Notes: a model not told the origin generated them from the letters alone. A DNA stretch of 39,554 nucleotides from Candidatus Taenariivivens baikalensis (GCA_009691445.1 SICL01000018.1:1-39554), one strand, 5' to 3'. Counted from the stretch's first letter, positions 8,058 through 16,863 are shown. Numbers and translations: made by a program.

Positions 8058-11000
8058 TTAGTATTTGGTTATTGGATTTTCTCTTTTCTTGTCTTCCTCT
8101 TTAATCTCATCAAGAATTTCCTCAAGCCGCCATTTCTCAATTCGGCAAACAGCCGGATAAGGACAAAAGCTGTCACAGGCCCGCGGTTTCACAGGAATCC
8201 TGGATTTTTTCATGGCCTTGGCAAAGAGACGGATAAAATCAAAACTTCTCTCCATCATTTGATCAAAATCCGGCGCGGCAAGTTTGAGGGAGCGTGAAGA
8301 AAGTTCCTTCAACCCTTCCGCGTGGCCCTGGTGATAAAACCCTTTGGCCTTGAATTCGCGAATTGAATAAAGTTCTCCGCCAATCGGTTTGAGGCCCAGA
8401 AATTTCTCCACCGCACGGAGATAAAGCGGAAGCTGAAGCGCAACGCCAAGATCCAAATTCTGCTTTTTGAATTCCGCGGAACGCTTATAGTCAAGCACCA
8501 GAGCATAAAGCCCGTCCTTATCCGTATCAATTCGATCGATTTTTCCGGTGATTTGAATTTTGAATCCGGGTTCGATCTCCAGTTCATAGGCCGGCGCATC
8601 CGGCACATCTCCCGCACCAAATCCGAATTCCAAATACCGCGGCTGAAGCAAAGAGCCTTCCAACCGTCCCAGTTCCGCAGGTAGAAACTGCAGGAGCATG
8701 TCACGCAGTTCCTCACAGGCCAGTTCAAATTGATAGGGCTTCTCATAGATCAAAGGATGCTGGCGGATTCCATGTTCCAGTTCGCGTTCGATAAAGATCT
8801 TTGTTTCACGATCTGAAAACAAGCGCCCTTGCTTCAGGCGGTATTTAAAAAAAGTTTCCAGCACATGATGAAGGATAATGCCTTTGCGCATGACATTCTG
8901 ATCTTCCTCCGGATCCGTCAGTTTCAAAACACGGTGCGAAAAATATTTGTAAGGACACTTAGCATATTCTTCCAGCCGTGAAGCGCTTGTCTTTGAAATT
9001 CGGAAAAAATCCCCTTGAAGGATTTTTGGATCTTGAATTTCAGCCCGAATTTCAACCTGAATTCTCCGGAAAAGATCCTGGCCTTGCGGCTGCTGAGCCA
9101 GATAACGCGTCAGCTCCGTCAGCGTGGATTCTTCGCCGTCCCCGGCATGCCAAAGAGCGCCCATCACGGAAAGATTCAGTTCGCGTTCAGTCATCACCTC
9201 CGAAAAGCGGGGATAAGGATGAGAAAGATCCTGACGGAAAACCGGAACTTCCCCATCAAAAAGCGCCGTCAGCTCCTCCACATAAAAGGAAGGAAGCGCC
9301 TCTTTACCTTCCCGGTCAATTTTGGGATAAGTGAGAATCACCTGATCCTGAGCGCGCGTGACGGCGAGATAAAAGAAATAACGTTCGATGCTCTGGCGAA
9401 TAAGGCGCTCCCCCAGTTTCCGGGAAGCATGGGCGTTAAAAAGCCGCCGTTCCCAATCAGACAAAATCGGATCCTCTCGGATCAATAGGGGGAAACTTTT
9501 TTCAAGAAGCCCCGCCACGAAAACCATCCGGTATTCTTTCTGGCGGGCGAGCGAAATGCCATAAACCTGCACGCGATTTTTATCATGGTGATGCACGGAA
9601 TAAAGATCAATCTCAAGCAGTTTAAGAAAGTGTTCCGCAAAAGAAGAAAAATCCATTTCCTGCCGCCCGCGCAACCGGTAATAAGTCCGAATTTCCTCCA
9701 GCACGGAACGGATTCTTTGAAAAGCCGCTCGGTCCCGGCGTAATGTCTCCCCTTCACCCGGCCCTCTCCCCACGGGGGAGAAGGAATCTTTAGTATTCTC
9801 CCTCTCCCTCCGGGAGAGGGTTGGGGTGAGGGAATCAACAATTCCAAATCCTTCCAACCCTTTGAGAAGCAGCGTTTCGTAATCCGTAATTTTTCCAGCC
9901 GTCTTGAACTGATCTTCCAGGCTGGCAAGGACCCCAAGCACCCGGATTTTTTCTTCGTGGAAAAAACTTTCTTCATCCAGCGATTTAAATCCATCCCAGG
10001 GTTTGAGCCACATCTCGCGGCCCCGGCACACACCCCTCCGCAGGGATTCATGCTCCAGACGGCAGATCCATTCCAGCGATTTTTCCTGACCGCGGATCTG
10101 CCGGACATACGAGGATTTTAAAAAATTAAACAAGTCCTCGCGTTTCCAATCCTCCTGAAAAATACGGATCAGGGAAAGCACAGGCTGAATCTGCGGCGAA
10201 AGTTTGACCCGCGAACGCTCATGAATTTCAACTGGAATACCATAGCGCTCAAAAACCGCGTGAATCACCGCTTCATAATTTCCGATCTGGCGGAGCAAAA
10301 CCGCAATATCGCTGAAACGAATCCCCGAGGCTTTGACGGTCCGCAAGATTTCGCGGGCAATCATCTCCACTTCCCCCTCCATCCCCACGGCTTCAAAAAT
10401 CCGGATGGATGTCCCCTCACCCAACCCTCTCCCTTGTGGGGAGAGCGGATCCTTAATGCCCTCCCTCTCCCCGTGGGAGAGGGCCGGGGTGAGGATCTTA
10501 CTTTTTTTCCTTTCCAAGAAAATATTCCGTTCGAGAAACTGAAGCGAGGGATCCGTGGCACGGTAATTGTGAGACGGAATCACTTCCGTTTGAAAGCCTA
10601 GCTCCCTCAGACTTTTTTCGGTTCGAATCGCCGCGTCAAAAATCCGCTCCCGGCCGTATCCTTCATCCTTGGTCAAAGTAATCATCATGTTTTCCGTATA
10701 AGAGGCAATGTCGCGCAAATATTCCATCTGAAGCGTGGAAAAATCAAAAAATCCATCCAGCCATATTTTTTGGAACCGGCGCTTAGAAAAATCGCCCGCC
10801 TGTTTTCTTTTCCGGAAGACTTTGAAAAGATCCTGACGGTCACAAAACCCTTCTGTCTGAAGCCTCTCTTCATAAAGTTCGTAGATCCGGGCCAGACTTT
10901 CATATTTGGAGGCCAACTCCGGCTCAAGGCGCTTGAGCTGATTCATGGCCGTGTGATAATCTTCCGTGGAAAGGAGCGCATCTTTCAGCTCCGAGATTTC

Positions 11001-11363
11001 CTGAAGCATCAGATTTAAAAATCCAGGCGACTGCTGAACCTCTTCAAATGCCGGCCAGCTTTGGCTCGCAAGAATTTCTTTGAGGATCATGAACCTCATC
11101 GCACTTGAAGCAAGCTTGACTTCTCCCACACCGAACTGGAGGCGGATAAAATCAGAAAGCGTTGTAATTCGGTGATAAAAAAAACCAGGGAGCCCTCGCT
11201 GCAGCATGATTGTGGTAACACGCTCGACGTGTTCAGAAGACGGAAGCAGGAGGAAATGATCCTGAGCAAGCGGATCTGCGGCCTTTTGAAGGGCCTCGAC
11301 AAACTCGTTCAGAATTCGGTGAGTTTTTCCACACCCGGCGGGGCCCGTGAGTAATTGCTTCAT
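8058..11363 (-). CDS. addB: AddB-like PD-(D/E)XK nuclease subunit with Fe-S cysteines
   Basis: This 1101-residue partner of AddA has a Walker A motif at the N-terminus (GPAGCGKT, residues 7-14), a degenerate helicase-like middle (VFVAGLLEKSFPL, LAVTRAQDQVIL) and a C-terminal RecB-type nuclease with VLDYKRSAEF near 955-968. The Fe-S staple typical of AddB is visible as one Cys near 801 (CPYKYFSHRVLKL) and three near 1059-1070 (CDSFCPYPAVC). AddB helps recognise and unwind DNA ends and cuts one strand. Two in-frame segments are dispersed-repeat copies: about residues 290-317 (LTPALSHGERE) and 510-538 (LTPTLSRRERE). Gene order addB-addA matches the usual operon. Confidence 0.9.
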   Translation of the reverse strand: MKQLLTGPAGCGKTHRILNEFVEALQKAADPLAQDHFLLLPSSEHVERVTTIMLQRGLPGFFYHRITTLSDFIRLQFGVGEVKLASSAMRFMILKEILASQSWPAFEEVQQSPGFLNLMLQEISELKDALLSTEDYHTAMNQLKRLEPELASKYESLARIYELYEERLQTEGFCDRQDLFKVFRKRKQAGDFSKRRFQKIWLDGFFDFSTLQMEYLRDIASYTENMMITLTKDEGYGRERIFDAAIRTEKSLRELGFQTEVIPSHNYRATDPSLQFLERNIFLERKKSKILTPALSHGEREGIKDPLSPQGRGLGEGTSIRIFEAVGMEGEVEMIAREILRTVKASGIRFSDIAVLLRQIGNYEAVIHAVFERYGIPVEIHERSRVKLSPQIQPVLSLIRIFQEDWKREDLFNFLKSSYVRQIRGQEKSLEWICRLEHESLRRGVCRGREMWLKPWDGFKSLDEESFFHEEKIRVLGVLASLEDQFKTAGKITDYETLLLKGLEGFGIVDSLTPTLSRRERENTKDSFSPVGRGPGEGETLRRDRAAFQRIRSVLEEIRTYYRLRGRQEMDFSSFAEHFLKLLEIDLYSVHHHDKNRVQVYGISLARQKEYRMVFVAGLLEKSFPLLIREDPILSDWERRLFNAHASRKLGERLIRQSIERYFFYLAVTRAQDQVILTYPKIDREGKEALPSFYVEELTALFDGEVPVFRQDLSHPYPRFSEVMTERELNLSVMGALWHAGDGEESTLTELTRYLAQQPQGQDLFRRIQVEIRAEIQDPKILQGDFFRISKTSASRLEEYAKCPYKYFSHRVLKLTDPEEDQNVMRKGIILHHVLETFFKYRLKQGRLFSDRETKIFIERELEHGIRQHPLIYEKPYQFELACEELRDMLLQFLPAELGRLEGSLLQPRYLEFGFGAGDVPDAPAYELEIEPGFKIQITGKIDRIDTDKDGLYALVLDYKRSAEFKKQNLDLGVALQLPLYLRAVEKFLGLKPIGGELYSIREFKAKGFYHQGHAEGLKELSSRSLKLAAPDFDQMMERSFDFIRLFAKAMKKSRIPVKPRACDSFCPYPAVCRIEKWRLEEILDEIKEEDKKRENPITKY
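9749..9832. repeat. CCCTCACC-type repeat inside addB (copy 1)
   Basis: Reads CCCCTTCACCCGGCCCTCTC at one end and GAGGGTTGGGGTGAGGG at the other, and is translated in frame as LTPTLSRRERE...GRGPGEGE. Confidence 0.8.
10413..10494. repeat. CCCTCACC-type repeat inside addB (copy 2)
   Basis: Begins CCCCTCACCCAACCCTCTCC and ends GAGAGGGCCGGGGTGAGG, translated in frame as LTPALSHGERE...GRGLGEGT. It shares both ends with the other addB copy and the addA copy. Confidence 0.8.
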
Positions 11364-11399
11364 ATAAACGTACGCGTATGCGGGTTAGCGGATGTGCCG

Positions 11400-11452
11400 G
11401 TGTACGGGAGAAACCAAAACCCGCAGACCCGTTTACCCGTCAATCCGTACAC
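11400..11452. repeat. Inverted repeat downstream of the QueD-like gene
   Basis: GTGTACGG (11400-11407) and CCGTACAC (11445-11452) are complementary arms around a 37-base spacer, touching the queD stop codon. There is no T-tract, so this is a possible hairpin or repeat remnant rather than a clear terminator. Confidence 0.35.
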
Positions 11453-11856
11453 TAAGCACTGTAGGTTGCTGCACTATTCTCAGTTTCCCAAAGCGTGACC
11501 TTCGTGATCGGCAGGCCTTTTTTTCGCGCCTCTTCAAAAATCCATTTCGCCAGCACTTCGGCCGTTGGATTTTCCGCGCTTACCACAATCGGCTCTCCTG
11601 CCTGTTTCAGAATCTTGACGAGCGGGTCCGCCTTACCAAGAATCATTTTATGATCGAGAGTCTCATCAATCCAGTTACCGATGACCTTCTTAATCTCATA
11701 GAAATCCATCACCATTTTCTGCTCATTCAACTCAGAAGATGAAATTTCAATTTGCACGCGCCCATTGTGGCCATGCAAACGAGCACACTTGCCGGGATGA
11801 TTCAAAAGCCGGTGCCCATAACTGAAATGAATTTCACGAATCACAGAGTAGTTCAT
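11452..11856 (-). CDS. queD: 6-pyruvoyl-tetrahydropterin synthase / QueD family enzyme
   Basis: About 134 residues from the ATG at 11856. The zinc ligands of the PTPS/QueD fold are visible: His15 (FSYGHRL) and His28/His30 (LHGHN), with the catalytic Cys24 just before (KCARLHGHN), then VMDFYEIK, LDHKMIL, PTAEVLAKW and the pterin-anchoring Glu in LWETEN. The family converts dihydroneopterin triphosphate to 6-carboxy-tetrahydropterin (queuosine route) or to pyruvoyl-tetrahydropterin. An upstream start at 11895 would add 13 residues encoded in a dispersed repeat, so 11856 is preferred. The next upstream gene is a pteridine-reductase-like SDR, so a non-queuosine pterin role is possible. Confidence 0.85.
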   Translation of the reverse strand: MNYSVIREIHFSYGHRLLNHPGKCARLHGHNGRVQIEISSSELNEQKMVMDFYEIKKVIGNWIDETLDHKMILGKADPLVKILKQAGEPIVVSAENPTAEVLAKWIFEEARKKGLPITKVTLWETENSAATYSA

Positions 11857-11884
11857 AGAGGCGGGTATTCTAGACCGGATCATT

Positions 11885-11939
11885 CCCTTCGGCAAGCTCA
11901 GGCCACAACCCGAGATTGCTTCGTTCCGCTCGCAATGAC
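11885..11939. repeat. Dispersed repeat, GTCATTGCGAG family (copy)
   Basis: Ends CGAGATTGCTTCGTTCCGCT then CGCAATGAC, the same half-element as at 17836-17918 and 20053-20166 in opposite orientation. Lies just upstream of the QueD-like gene. Confidence 0.75.
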
Positions 11940-12026
11940 GGTGCCACAGCTGTAACTGGGATGTGCCCTTAGTTCCTTAGAAGCTTGAAACAAAGAAAAA
12001 TAAATTTCTAAATCTTGTTTCTTGGT

Positions 12027-12776
12027 TTAAACCAGCGACGCTCCGCCATCAACGTAAAGGGTTGATCCGGTCATGAAATCAGAGTCTTCAATGAGAAAAC
12101 GAACTGCGTTCGCAATATCTTTCGTATTTCCGTAACGCTTCAGCAATGACTTTTCAGCTGCTAATTTCTGTTCCTTCATCGTCGCGCCTTCCGCCGGAAG
12201 AATCGGGCCCGGAGCAATACTCAAAACCTGAACATGCGGCGCCAATGCTTTGGCAAGCCCCTTGGTCACGGACACAAGTCCTGCCTTGGAAACCGCGTAG
12301 GGAATAAAACGCAAGGGCGGACGCTCACCTGTCCAATCCGCGAGATTGATAATTTTTCCTTCTTTTTGATTTTGCATCCGGAGGCCAAAAACTTGCGCGA
12401 GGAAAAAAGGGACTTTCAAATTAATGGTCATGAACGCGTCCCAATCTTTTTCGGAGATGGTTTCAAAAGGCGTGGGATAAAAAATAGCTGCGTTATTAAT
12501 AAGGACTTCTACGGATGATGTTTTTCGAAAAACCTTTTTGGCGAAATCGCGGACTTGTTTAGAAATACCAGCCCGCATTGGATTGAAATCCGCCTGAACC
12601 AAATGGGCTTGAACTCCAAGGCAGCGAATCTCCTTGCCCAAAGTTTCCGCTTCTTTAAAAGAGCGGCTGTAATGCACGACAATATCCGCACCTCGGCCGG
12701 CTAGGGTAAGGGCGATTTCACGACCAAGACGCTTGGCAGCGCCAGTAATCAGAACTGTTTTTCCTCGAAGATTCAT
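12027..12776 (-). CDS. Short-chain dehydrogenase, pteridine-reductase-like (PTR1/FolM type)
   Basis: A 249-residue SDR from the ATG at 12776 (MNLRGKTVLITGAAKRLG). The nucleotide-binding motif is TGAAKRLG and the NNAA motif is intact. The usual catalytic Ser is replaced by Asp in NLADWTGERPP, and the Tyr of YAVSK follows 13 residues later, with Lys 4 further on. The Asp-13-Tyr-4-Lys spacing is that of pteridine reductase 1 (Asp181/Tyr194/Lys198 in Leishmania). The likely reaction is NAD(P)H-dependent reduction of a dihydropterin or biopterin-type substrate. It neighbours a PTPS-family gene on the same strand. Starting at 12848 would add 24 residues with no family match. Confidence 0.82.
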   Translation of the reverse strand: MNLRGKTVLITGAAKRLGREIALTLAGRGADIVVHYSRSFKEAETLGKEIRCLGVQAHLVQADFNPMRAGISKQVRDFAKKVFRKTSSVEVLINNAAIFYPTPFETISEKDWDAFMTINLKVPFFLAQVFGLRMQNQKEGKIINLADWTGERPPLRFIPYAVSKAGLVSVTKGLAKALAPHVQVLSIAPGPILPAEGATMKEQKLAAEKSLLKRYGNTKDIANAVRFLIEDSDFMTGSTLYVDGGASLV

Positions 12777-12986
12777 AGTGGGCCGCATCATACCGGGGTC
12801 AGCCAAGAGGGTCAAGCCTTGCTCGACCCAACGAACCATAGAGGCCATCCTGTATCCTGGCCCCTATCAATTGTTAGAAATGTTAGTTTTTACTAGCTTC
12901 TACCCCTTGTACCCGAATAGAGTGGATGCTACCTTTATATAGAGATCAAAAGAGTTAGCTGTCTTATAAGATCTTGGAGGAACACG

Positions 12987-13394
12987 GTGTCTACGGGAAA
13001 GCGAGAAAAAGGATTTACACTTGTCGAGCTCATGATAACCATTTCAGTCGTCGCCATCGGGCTTCTTGCTTACATGAGCGGTAATATCGCCATGAGCCAA
13101 ACCGCTGACGGCGCTTATGAACAATCTGTCGCATTTTACGATGCCCAGAGCGTGCTTGAGAGTATGCGCAATACGGCTCAAACAGGGCTATTTCCGACGA
13201 ATGTGACAGCCACTTATCCCAATAACGGCACTGTCTCAGGTTTTAGCAATTTATCCAGTGAATCCATCAGAATTGCCTATGTGGATGCCACGGCAACTCC
13301 CCTGGATGTTACAGCAACGGTCACGTGGTCGTCACGCGGGGGCACACGAAGCATGACGAAATCCGTCCGGACCTTAATGACGCAGAGGCTATAA
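12987..13394 (+). CDS. Type IV pilin-like / pseudopilin (PilV- or GspI-like)
   Basis: 135 residues from a GTG at 12987, with GGAGG at 12976-12980. A class III signal is clear: a short charged leader, cleavage between Gly and Phe in KGFTLVELM with Glu at +5, and a hydrophobic helix (ITISVVAIGLLAYMSG). The rest is a small globular domain typical of minor pilins. A prepilin peptidase would process it; it would sit in the inner membrane or in a pilus or pseudopilus. First of three tightly spaced pilin-like genes. The next gene starts one base after its stop. Confidence 0.88.
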   Translation: MSTGKREKGFTLVELMITISVVAIGLLAYMSGNIAMSQTADGAYEQSVAFYDAQSVLESMRNTAQTGLFPTNVTATYPNNGTVSGFSNLSSESIRIAYVDATATPLDVTATVTWSSRGGTRSMTKSVRTLMTQRL

Positions 13395-13395
13395 A

Positions 13396-13944
13396 ATGAG
13401 AATGAATTCGGGAAATCAAAAGGGATATACACTTACGGAAATCATGTTGGTCATGGGATTGATCGGCATGGCGGGATATATGCTTTTTTCTGCCACGCGC
13501 GCGGGGAATGAAGGGAATAGTACCCGAGAAGCTAAAATGGGCCTCCAAGATGGAACCCGGGAAGCTCTCTACAAAATGACCCAGGAAATCAGACAATCTT
13601 CACCCACGCGGATCACCGTCGGCGTCGGAAATACCGACATTCAATTCTCCATTCCAGATCCTTCAAGTCTGACCACAACTTCGAACTATACGCTTAACTG
13701 GGCCAGCGCGCATACCATCAAATATGCTAAGGTAGGAACCCAGCTTCTGCGAACAGATATGACCACGGGTAAAATAGCGGTGCTGTGCAGTGATGTGACA
13801 AGTTTATCGTTTGTAGGCAATGCCAATCCGCCGACACTGCTCAGCATTGTCGTGAATGTCCAGCATACAACGCCGGAAGGAAGAACGATTCCAACGACAC
13901 CGCTTCAGTTGACAGCCCAGGCCGAAGTGAGAAATAGCGGATAA
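13396..13944 (+). CDS. Minor pilin-like protein (PilW/GspJ-like)
   Basis: 182 residues with a prepilin leader and cleavage site (QKGYTLTEIMLVMG, Glu at +5) and a hydrophobic N-terminal helix. The segment EALYKMTQEIRQSSPTRI resembles the region after the helix in PilW/GspJ-type minor pilins. It lies between the PilV-like and PilX-like genes, the order often found in minor pilin operons. Confidence 0.82.
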   Translation: MRMNSGNQKGYTLTEIMLVMGLIGMAGYMLFSATRAGNEGNSTREAKMGLQDGTREALYKMTQEIRQSSPTRITVGVGNTDIQFSIPDPSSLTTTSNYTLNWASAHTIKYAKVGTQLLRTDMTTGKIAVLCSDVTSLSFVGNANPPTLLSIVVNVQHTTPEGRTIPTTPLQLTAQAEVRNSG

Positions 13945-13961
13945 AAGGACGGTACTTTAAA

Positions 13962-15194
13962 ATGAAAAACTTGATTCAAAATCTTAAAAAGATAATTTCC
14001 ACGAAAAAGCATCAGGACTCAAAAGGATTTTTGCTGGTCACTGCCTGTTTAATGCTGGCAGCCACATCCACAATCTCCATGGCTATGTTTGCGAGAAGCA
14101 ACGCTTTTATCCAGGCCACGGAGCGAAGCCAAAATAAAATAATCGCCTTTCATATGGCAGAAGCGGGAGTCGATATGGCGCTCAAACAGCTGACGACCAA
14201 TTCCAGCTACACGGGGGTTTCGTACACCTCCTTAAACACCAGCACGACGCAAGGAGGCTATAAAATAGCCATCACAACCCCCGACGATAATTCCAATGTC
14301 CGGATCATTCAAGCGACAGGATATTCCCCCAGTTACACGACAAGCGACCGGGCTTATCAAAGCCGCTCCGTGACTTCGTATGTCAAACTAGCCACAAGCA
14401 ATTTTGATTTCGGGGCATTTGCTGTGGATAAACTCAAATTCAAAGGAGCAGGCGGCGTTGACAGCTATAATTCAGACGATGGCGCCTATAATCCTGCTAA
14501 TCCGGGCAGTAATGGCGATATTGGTACGGATAGTGGCGATGATGACCATATTAAACTTCAAGACAGCACCAAGATCAAAGGGAATATCACCGTGGGCGTT
14601 GGGTCCGATCCAGGCGATGTCGTCCAAATCACCGGCACTGCCACGGTCTCCGGAACAAAATCCGCGGCAACCTCCGCACGCAGTTACGAATCCAAAACAA
14701 CGACCGCGACTTCCGAGGGAGATCTTAAAATCAAAAAAACAACAACCTATTATCTCACGCCAGGAACCCATCGCTTTGACTCCATTAAAATTGAAGATAC
14801 CGGGGTTCTTTCGGCGCTGGGCGCCGTCACGATCTATGTGGACGGCAAGGTGGAGATTGGCGGTAATGGTGTCCAAACCTTGAACAATAAACCCACGAAT
14901 TTTCTGCTTTATGCCACCGGCGATAAAGATATTAAATTTAAAGGGAGTTCTGATTTTTATGGGGCCGTCTTTGCTCCGGAATCAAAGGTCGGAGTTAAAA
15001 AAAATATAGCCATTTACGGGGCAATCATTGCAAAGGTTTTTAAAGACAATGGTGATGAGGACGATGACGGCGAAGGCAGTATCCATTTTGATGAGGCCCT
15101 GAAGACTGTTGGCATCAGTAATACCAACGGAGCTCCGACTCAGCTTGCCTATAATGAAAATGCAACGTCGTCCTGGGGGACGGGTTCGGCATAG
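13962..15194 (+). CDS. PilX-like pilus assembly protein with repetitive beta-rich domain
   Basis: 410 residues. The N-terminus (QDSKGFLLVTACLMLAATST, then HMAEAGVDMALKQL) has the PilX_N pattern: a Gly-Phe processing-type junction, a hydrophobic helix and the AEAG signature. It lacks the +5 Glu, as PilX/GspK-type proteins often do. Residues about 145-360 are Gly/Asp/Thr-rich with recurring short beta motifs (GTDSGDDDHIKLQDSTKIKG, TIYVDGKVEIGG, KDIKFKGSSDFYGAVFAPES), suggesting a right-handed beta-helix or polymer-forming surface domain. It probably sits at a pilus tip or is surface-exposed. Third gene of the operon, 17 bases after the second. Confidence 0.8.
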   Translation: MKNLIQNLKKIISTKKHQDSKGFLLVTACLMLAATSTISMAMFARSNAFIQATERSQNKIIAFHMAEAGVDMALKQLTTNSSYTGVSYTSLNTSTTQGGYKIAITTPDDNSNVRIIQATGYSPSYTTSDRAYQSRSVTSYVKLATSNFDFGAFAVDKLKFKGAGGVDSYNSDDGAYNPANPGSNGDIGTDSGDDDHIKLQDSTKIKGNITVGVGSDPGDVVQITGTATVSGTKSAATSARSYESKTTTATSEGDLKIKKTTTYYLTPGTHRFDSIKIEDTGVLSALGAVTIYVDGKVEIGGNGVQTLNNKPTNFLLYATGDKDIKFKGSSDFYGAVFAPESKVGVKKNIAIYGAIIAKVFKDNGDEDDDGEGSIHFDEALKTVGISNTNGAPTQLAYNENATSSWGTGSA

Positions 15195-15265
15195 CGATTC
15201 TTCACTTCGTTCAGGATGACCCATACCGGGGTCAGATTGCTTCGTCGCTTCGCCCTCGCAATGAC
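15195..15265. repeat. Two abutting dispersed-repeat halves
   Basis: GCGATTCTTCACTTCGTTCA then GGATGAC, followed by AGATTGCTTCGTCGCTTCGC then CTCGCAATGAC. Lies between the PilX-like gene and the small Cys-rich protein gene, starting right after the PilX-like stop. Confidence 0.75.
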
Positions 15266-15310
15266 AGAGATTTGTCAGGTGTTACAAATAAAGAAAAAAG
15301 GAGAATAAAA

Positions 15311-15634
15311 ATGAAAAACAAAATTAAAGAAGTGATGGGACAGACGGTTGCCCTCTGTTTCCTCGCAGGATTTTTAGGGGCATTTCCATTGTTGTCATCC
15401 TCCGTCATCGCATTCGCGGATCTGAACGAGGGCGTGACAGGATGCAATGCCGTCGCTGTTGACCCCGCTGCGTCCCAAGAGGACCAGCAAGTCATTTGCG
15501 CTCACGCGGAGACAATCTCGACTTCGAGCTGCGCAATGGCGAATCACGGGACATGCTCCTCACCCAAAACAGATGACACCCTGACGAATGGGACTCATTG
15601 CGTTTGTCTGGGTGAAATGGCAGCGTCAGAATAA
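15311..15634 (+). CDS. Small secreted Cys-rich protein, unrecognised
   Basis: 107 residues from the ATG at 15311, with AAAGGAG at 15297-15303. A signal peptide (charged start, hydrophobic core, likely cut after VIAFA) is followed by about 75 residues with six cysteines (GCN, VICA, SSCA, GTCS, HCVC). The even number suggests disulfides or a metal site in an exported protein. I recognise no family. It follows the pilin-like operon with a repeat in between, so it may or may not share the transcript. Confidence 0.65.
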   Translation: MKNKIKEVMGQTVALCFLAGFLGAFPLLSSSVIAFADLNEGVTGCNAVAVDPAASQEDQQVICAHAETISTSSCAMANHGTCSSPKTDDTLTNGTHCVCLGEMAASE

Positions 15635-15665
15635 GGTTAATCCTGAAGGGTGCTCCTACGCCTTT

Positions 15666-15848
15666 GATTGTCCTGAGCGTAGCGAAGCAGTCTCGACGCC
15701 TTTTGTTGTCATTGCGAACTGCCGGGAAGTCCGACAGAGAGGGCGGCGGATCCGTCCGAAGATTTTGTGGCGGACAATGACGAAAACCAATGCGTGTCAT
15801 TACGAGGGACCGTGAAGCAAAGCCGTGGCGGGACTGCTGCAATCTGAC
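15666..15848. repeat. Composite block of dispersed repeats
   Basis: Contains GATTGTCCTGAGCGTAGCG, then GTCATTGCGAACTGCCGGG to GTGGCGGACAATGACG, then GTCATTACGAGG to CTGCAATCTGAC. At least three partial elements in tandem. Explains most of the gap between 15635 and 15907. Confidence 0.75.
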
Positions 15849-15907
15849 CGAAGGTCATAACCAGCCAGAAATGTGCTTAAGGAGCAGTGGCCTTCGGAGC
15901 TGCGCCA

Positions 15908-16039
15908 CTAGCACGCATCAATCTCGCCGCCGATTTCGTGTTCCACGGCGCGTACGCGCTTAAGATAGCGGCGGACCCACCGTGCATACTTCCGTAGTTT
16001 CCAGTTCGAGGATTTTGTCATTCGTTTTTGTGATTTCAT
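15908..16039 (-). CDS. Possible 43-residue basic protein
   Basis: A short open frame 16 bases downstream of the orphan-family gene on the same strand, rich in Lys and Arg (KSQKRMTKSSNWKLRKYARW). No strong ribosome site and no family recognised. It could be chance. Confidence 0.25.
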   Translation of the reverse strand: MKSQKRMTKSSNWKLRKYARWVRRYLKRVRAVEHEIGGEIDAC

Positions 16040-16055
16040 ACTTAAGACCCTGAAC

Positions 16056-16577
16056 TTAATTTTTCTCAGCCGGCATCCGGCCAAAACGGATTTTGCGATA
16101 CAAAAAATCCATCTGGATTTTCCACCACCATCGCCGAAAGTATTGCCGGTGATGCACCACATCTGCGATCTTCTGATATTCTAAATCCGGAAAACATTTT
16201 TCCCGGTGGCCATAATGCTCGGCAAAATTCTGAATCAAATTCCAGTTCACATAAATAAAATGCGTCCACTGGGAATGGCTTTTAGGAGTTTCGCTCAGAA
16301 GCGCGTCAAAAATGCGCTCGATCATCAGGCGGTGTTTTAATCCCGGATCCTGAATAAATTCCCGAAGATGCGAAAGATGGGCCAGGATTCTTTCCGTTTT
16401 TTGCCCCGTATTTTGATGAGGACGGTCATGCGTGATAGCATGGACAATCATGGTCAGGTACCAAAGCGCGTGATTGGCATTGTGGTATTCGCGCATCCTC
16501 TGGTTCTCTTCCTGGTTCTTTGAAAGGTCCAGAGGCACCCTCAAAATCCCCTCTTTTTCCAGGTCCTTTTCCTCCAC
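16056..16577 (-). CDS. Orphan family protein, HNANHALW/EKCFP motifs (copy A)
   Basis: 173 residues from a GTG at 16577, preceded by a strong AAAGGAGG. I recognise no known family. It is clearly paralogous to the gene at 26766-27239. Shared blocks are VPLDLSKNQEEN, REYHNANHALWYLTMI, KTERILAHLSHL, a W-HFIY-x-WNLIQNFAEHYG block and REKCFPDLEYQKIADV. Conserved His, Cys and Trp could suit a metal or cofactor site. No signal peptide or membrane helix, so probably cytoplasmic and mostly helical. The C-terminal 30 residues (rich in Arg, Trp, Tyr) have no counterpart in copy B. Confidence 0.75.
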   Translation of the reverse strand: MEEKDLEKEGILRVPLDLSKNQEENQRMREYHNANHALWYLTMIVHAITHDRPHQNTGQKTERILAHLSHLREFIQDPGLKHRLMIERIFDALLSETPKSHSQWTHFIYVNWNLIQNFAEHYGHREKCFPDLEYQKIADVVHHRQYFRRWWWKIQMDFLYRKIRFGRMPAEKN

Positions 16578-16771
16578 TCAGAAGCCTCCTTTGGCTGTTC
16601 CGTTTTGCCCCTATAGGAACCTTACCACCCCCTATCCGCGTCTTCAATAGAGGGCGAGAAAAACGATAGCTTTTGCAGGTATTTCATGGGTTTTTAATCA
16701 TTCGTCTAACTCCATATACGCTCGATGTTAGGTATGTTAGGGATCAACCCCCCATTCACCCACGATTTCAA
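16578..16771. other. Intergenic sequence without recognised gene
   Basis: Upstream of copy A of the orphan family. Holds the gene's ribosome site (AAAGGAGG on the minus strand, near 16585-16593) and presumably its promoter. No clear promoter boxes and no coding frame with family similarity were seen. Confidence 0.4.
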
Positions 16772-16863
16772 GCCGCAGCGAAGCAATCTCGCGTTATGCC
16801 GAGAGATTGCCGCGTCTCCGCCTAGACACGAGAGTCGTCCGACGAATTGTCGCGAACAATGAC
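16772..16863. repeat. Dispersed repeat, GTCATTGCGAG family (copy)
   Basis: Starts GCAGCGAAGCAATCTCGCG, passes GAGATTGCCGCGTCTCCGCC and ends CGAACAATGACG. The same order of blocks occurs in 19013-19324. Confidence 0.8.

Noticed and set aside
12849..12986. Sigma-70 or sigma-54 promoter for the pilin operon
   Set aside because: TTGTAC and TATATA are present but about 23 bases apart, and the TGGCCCC...TTGT match lacks the required GG/GC spacing.
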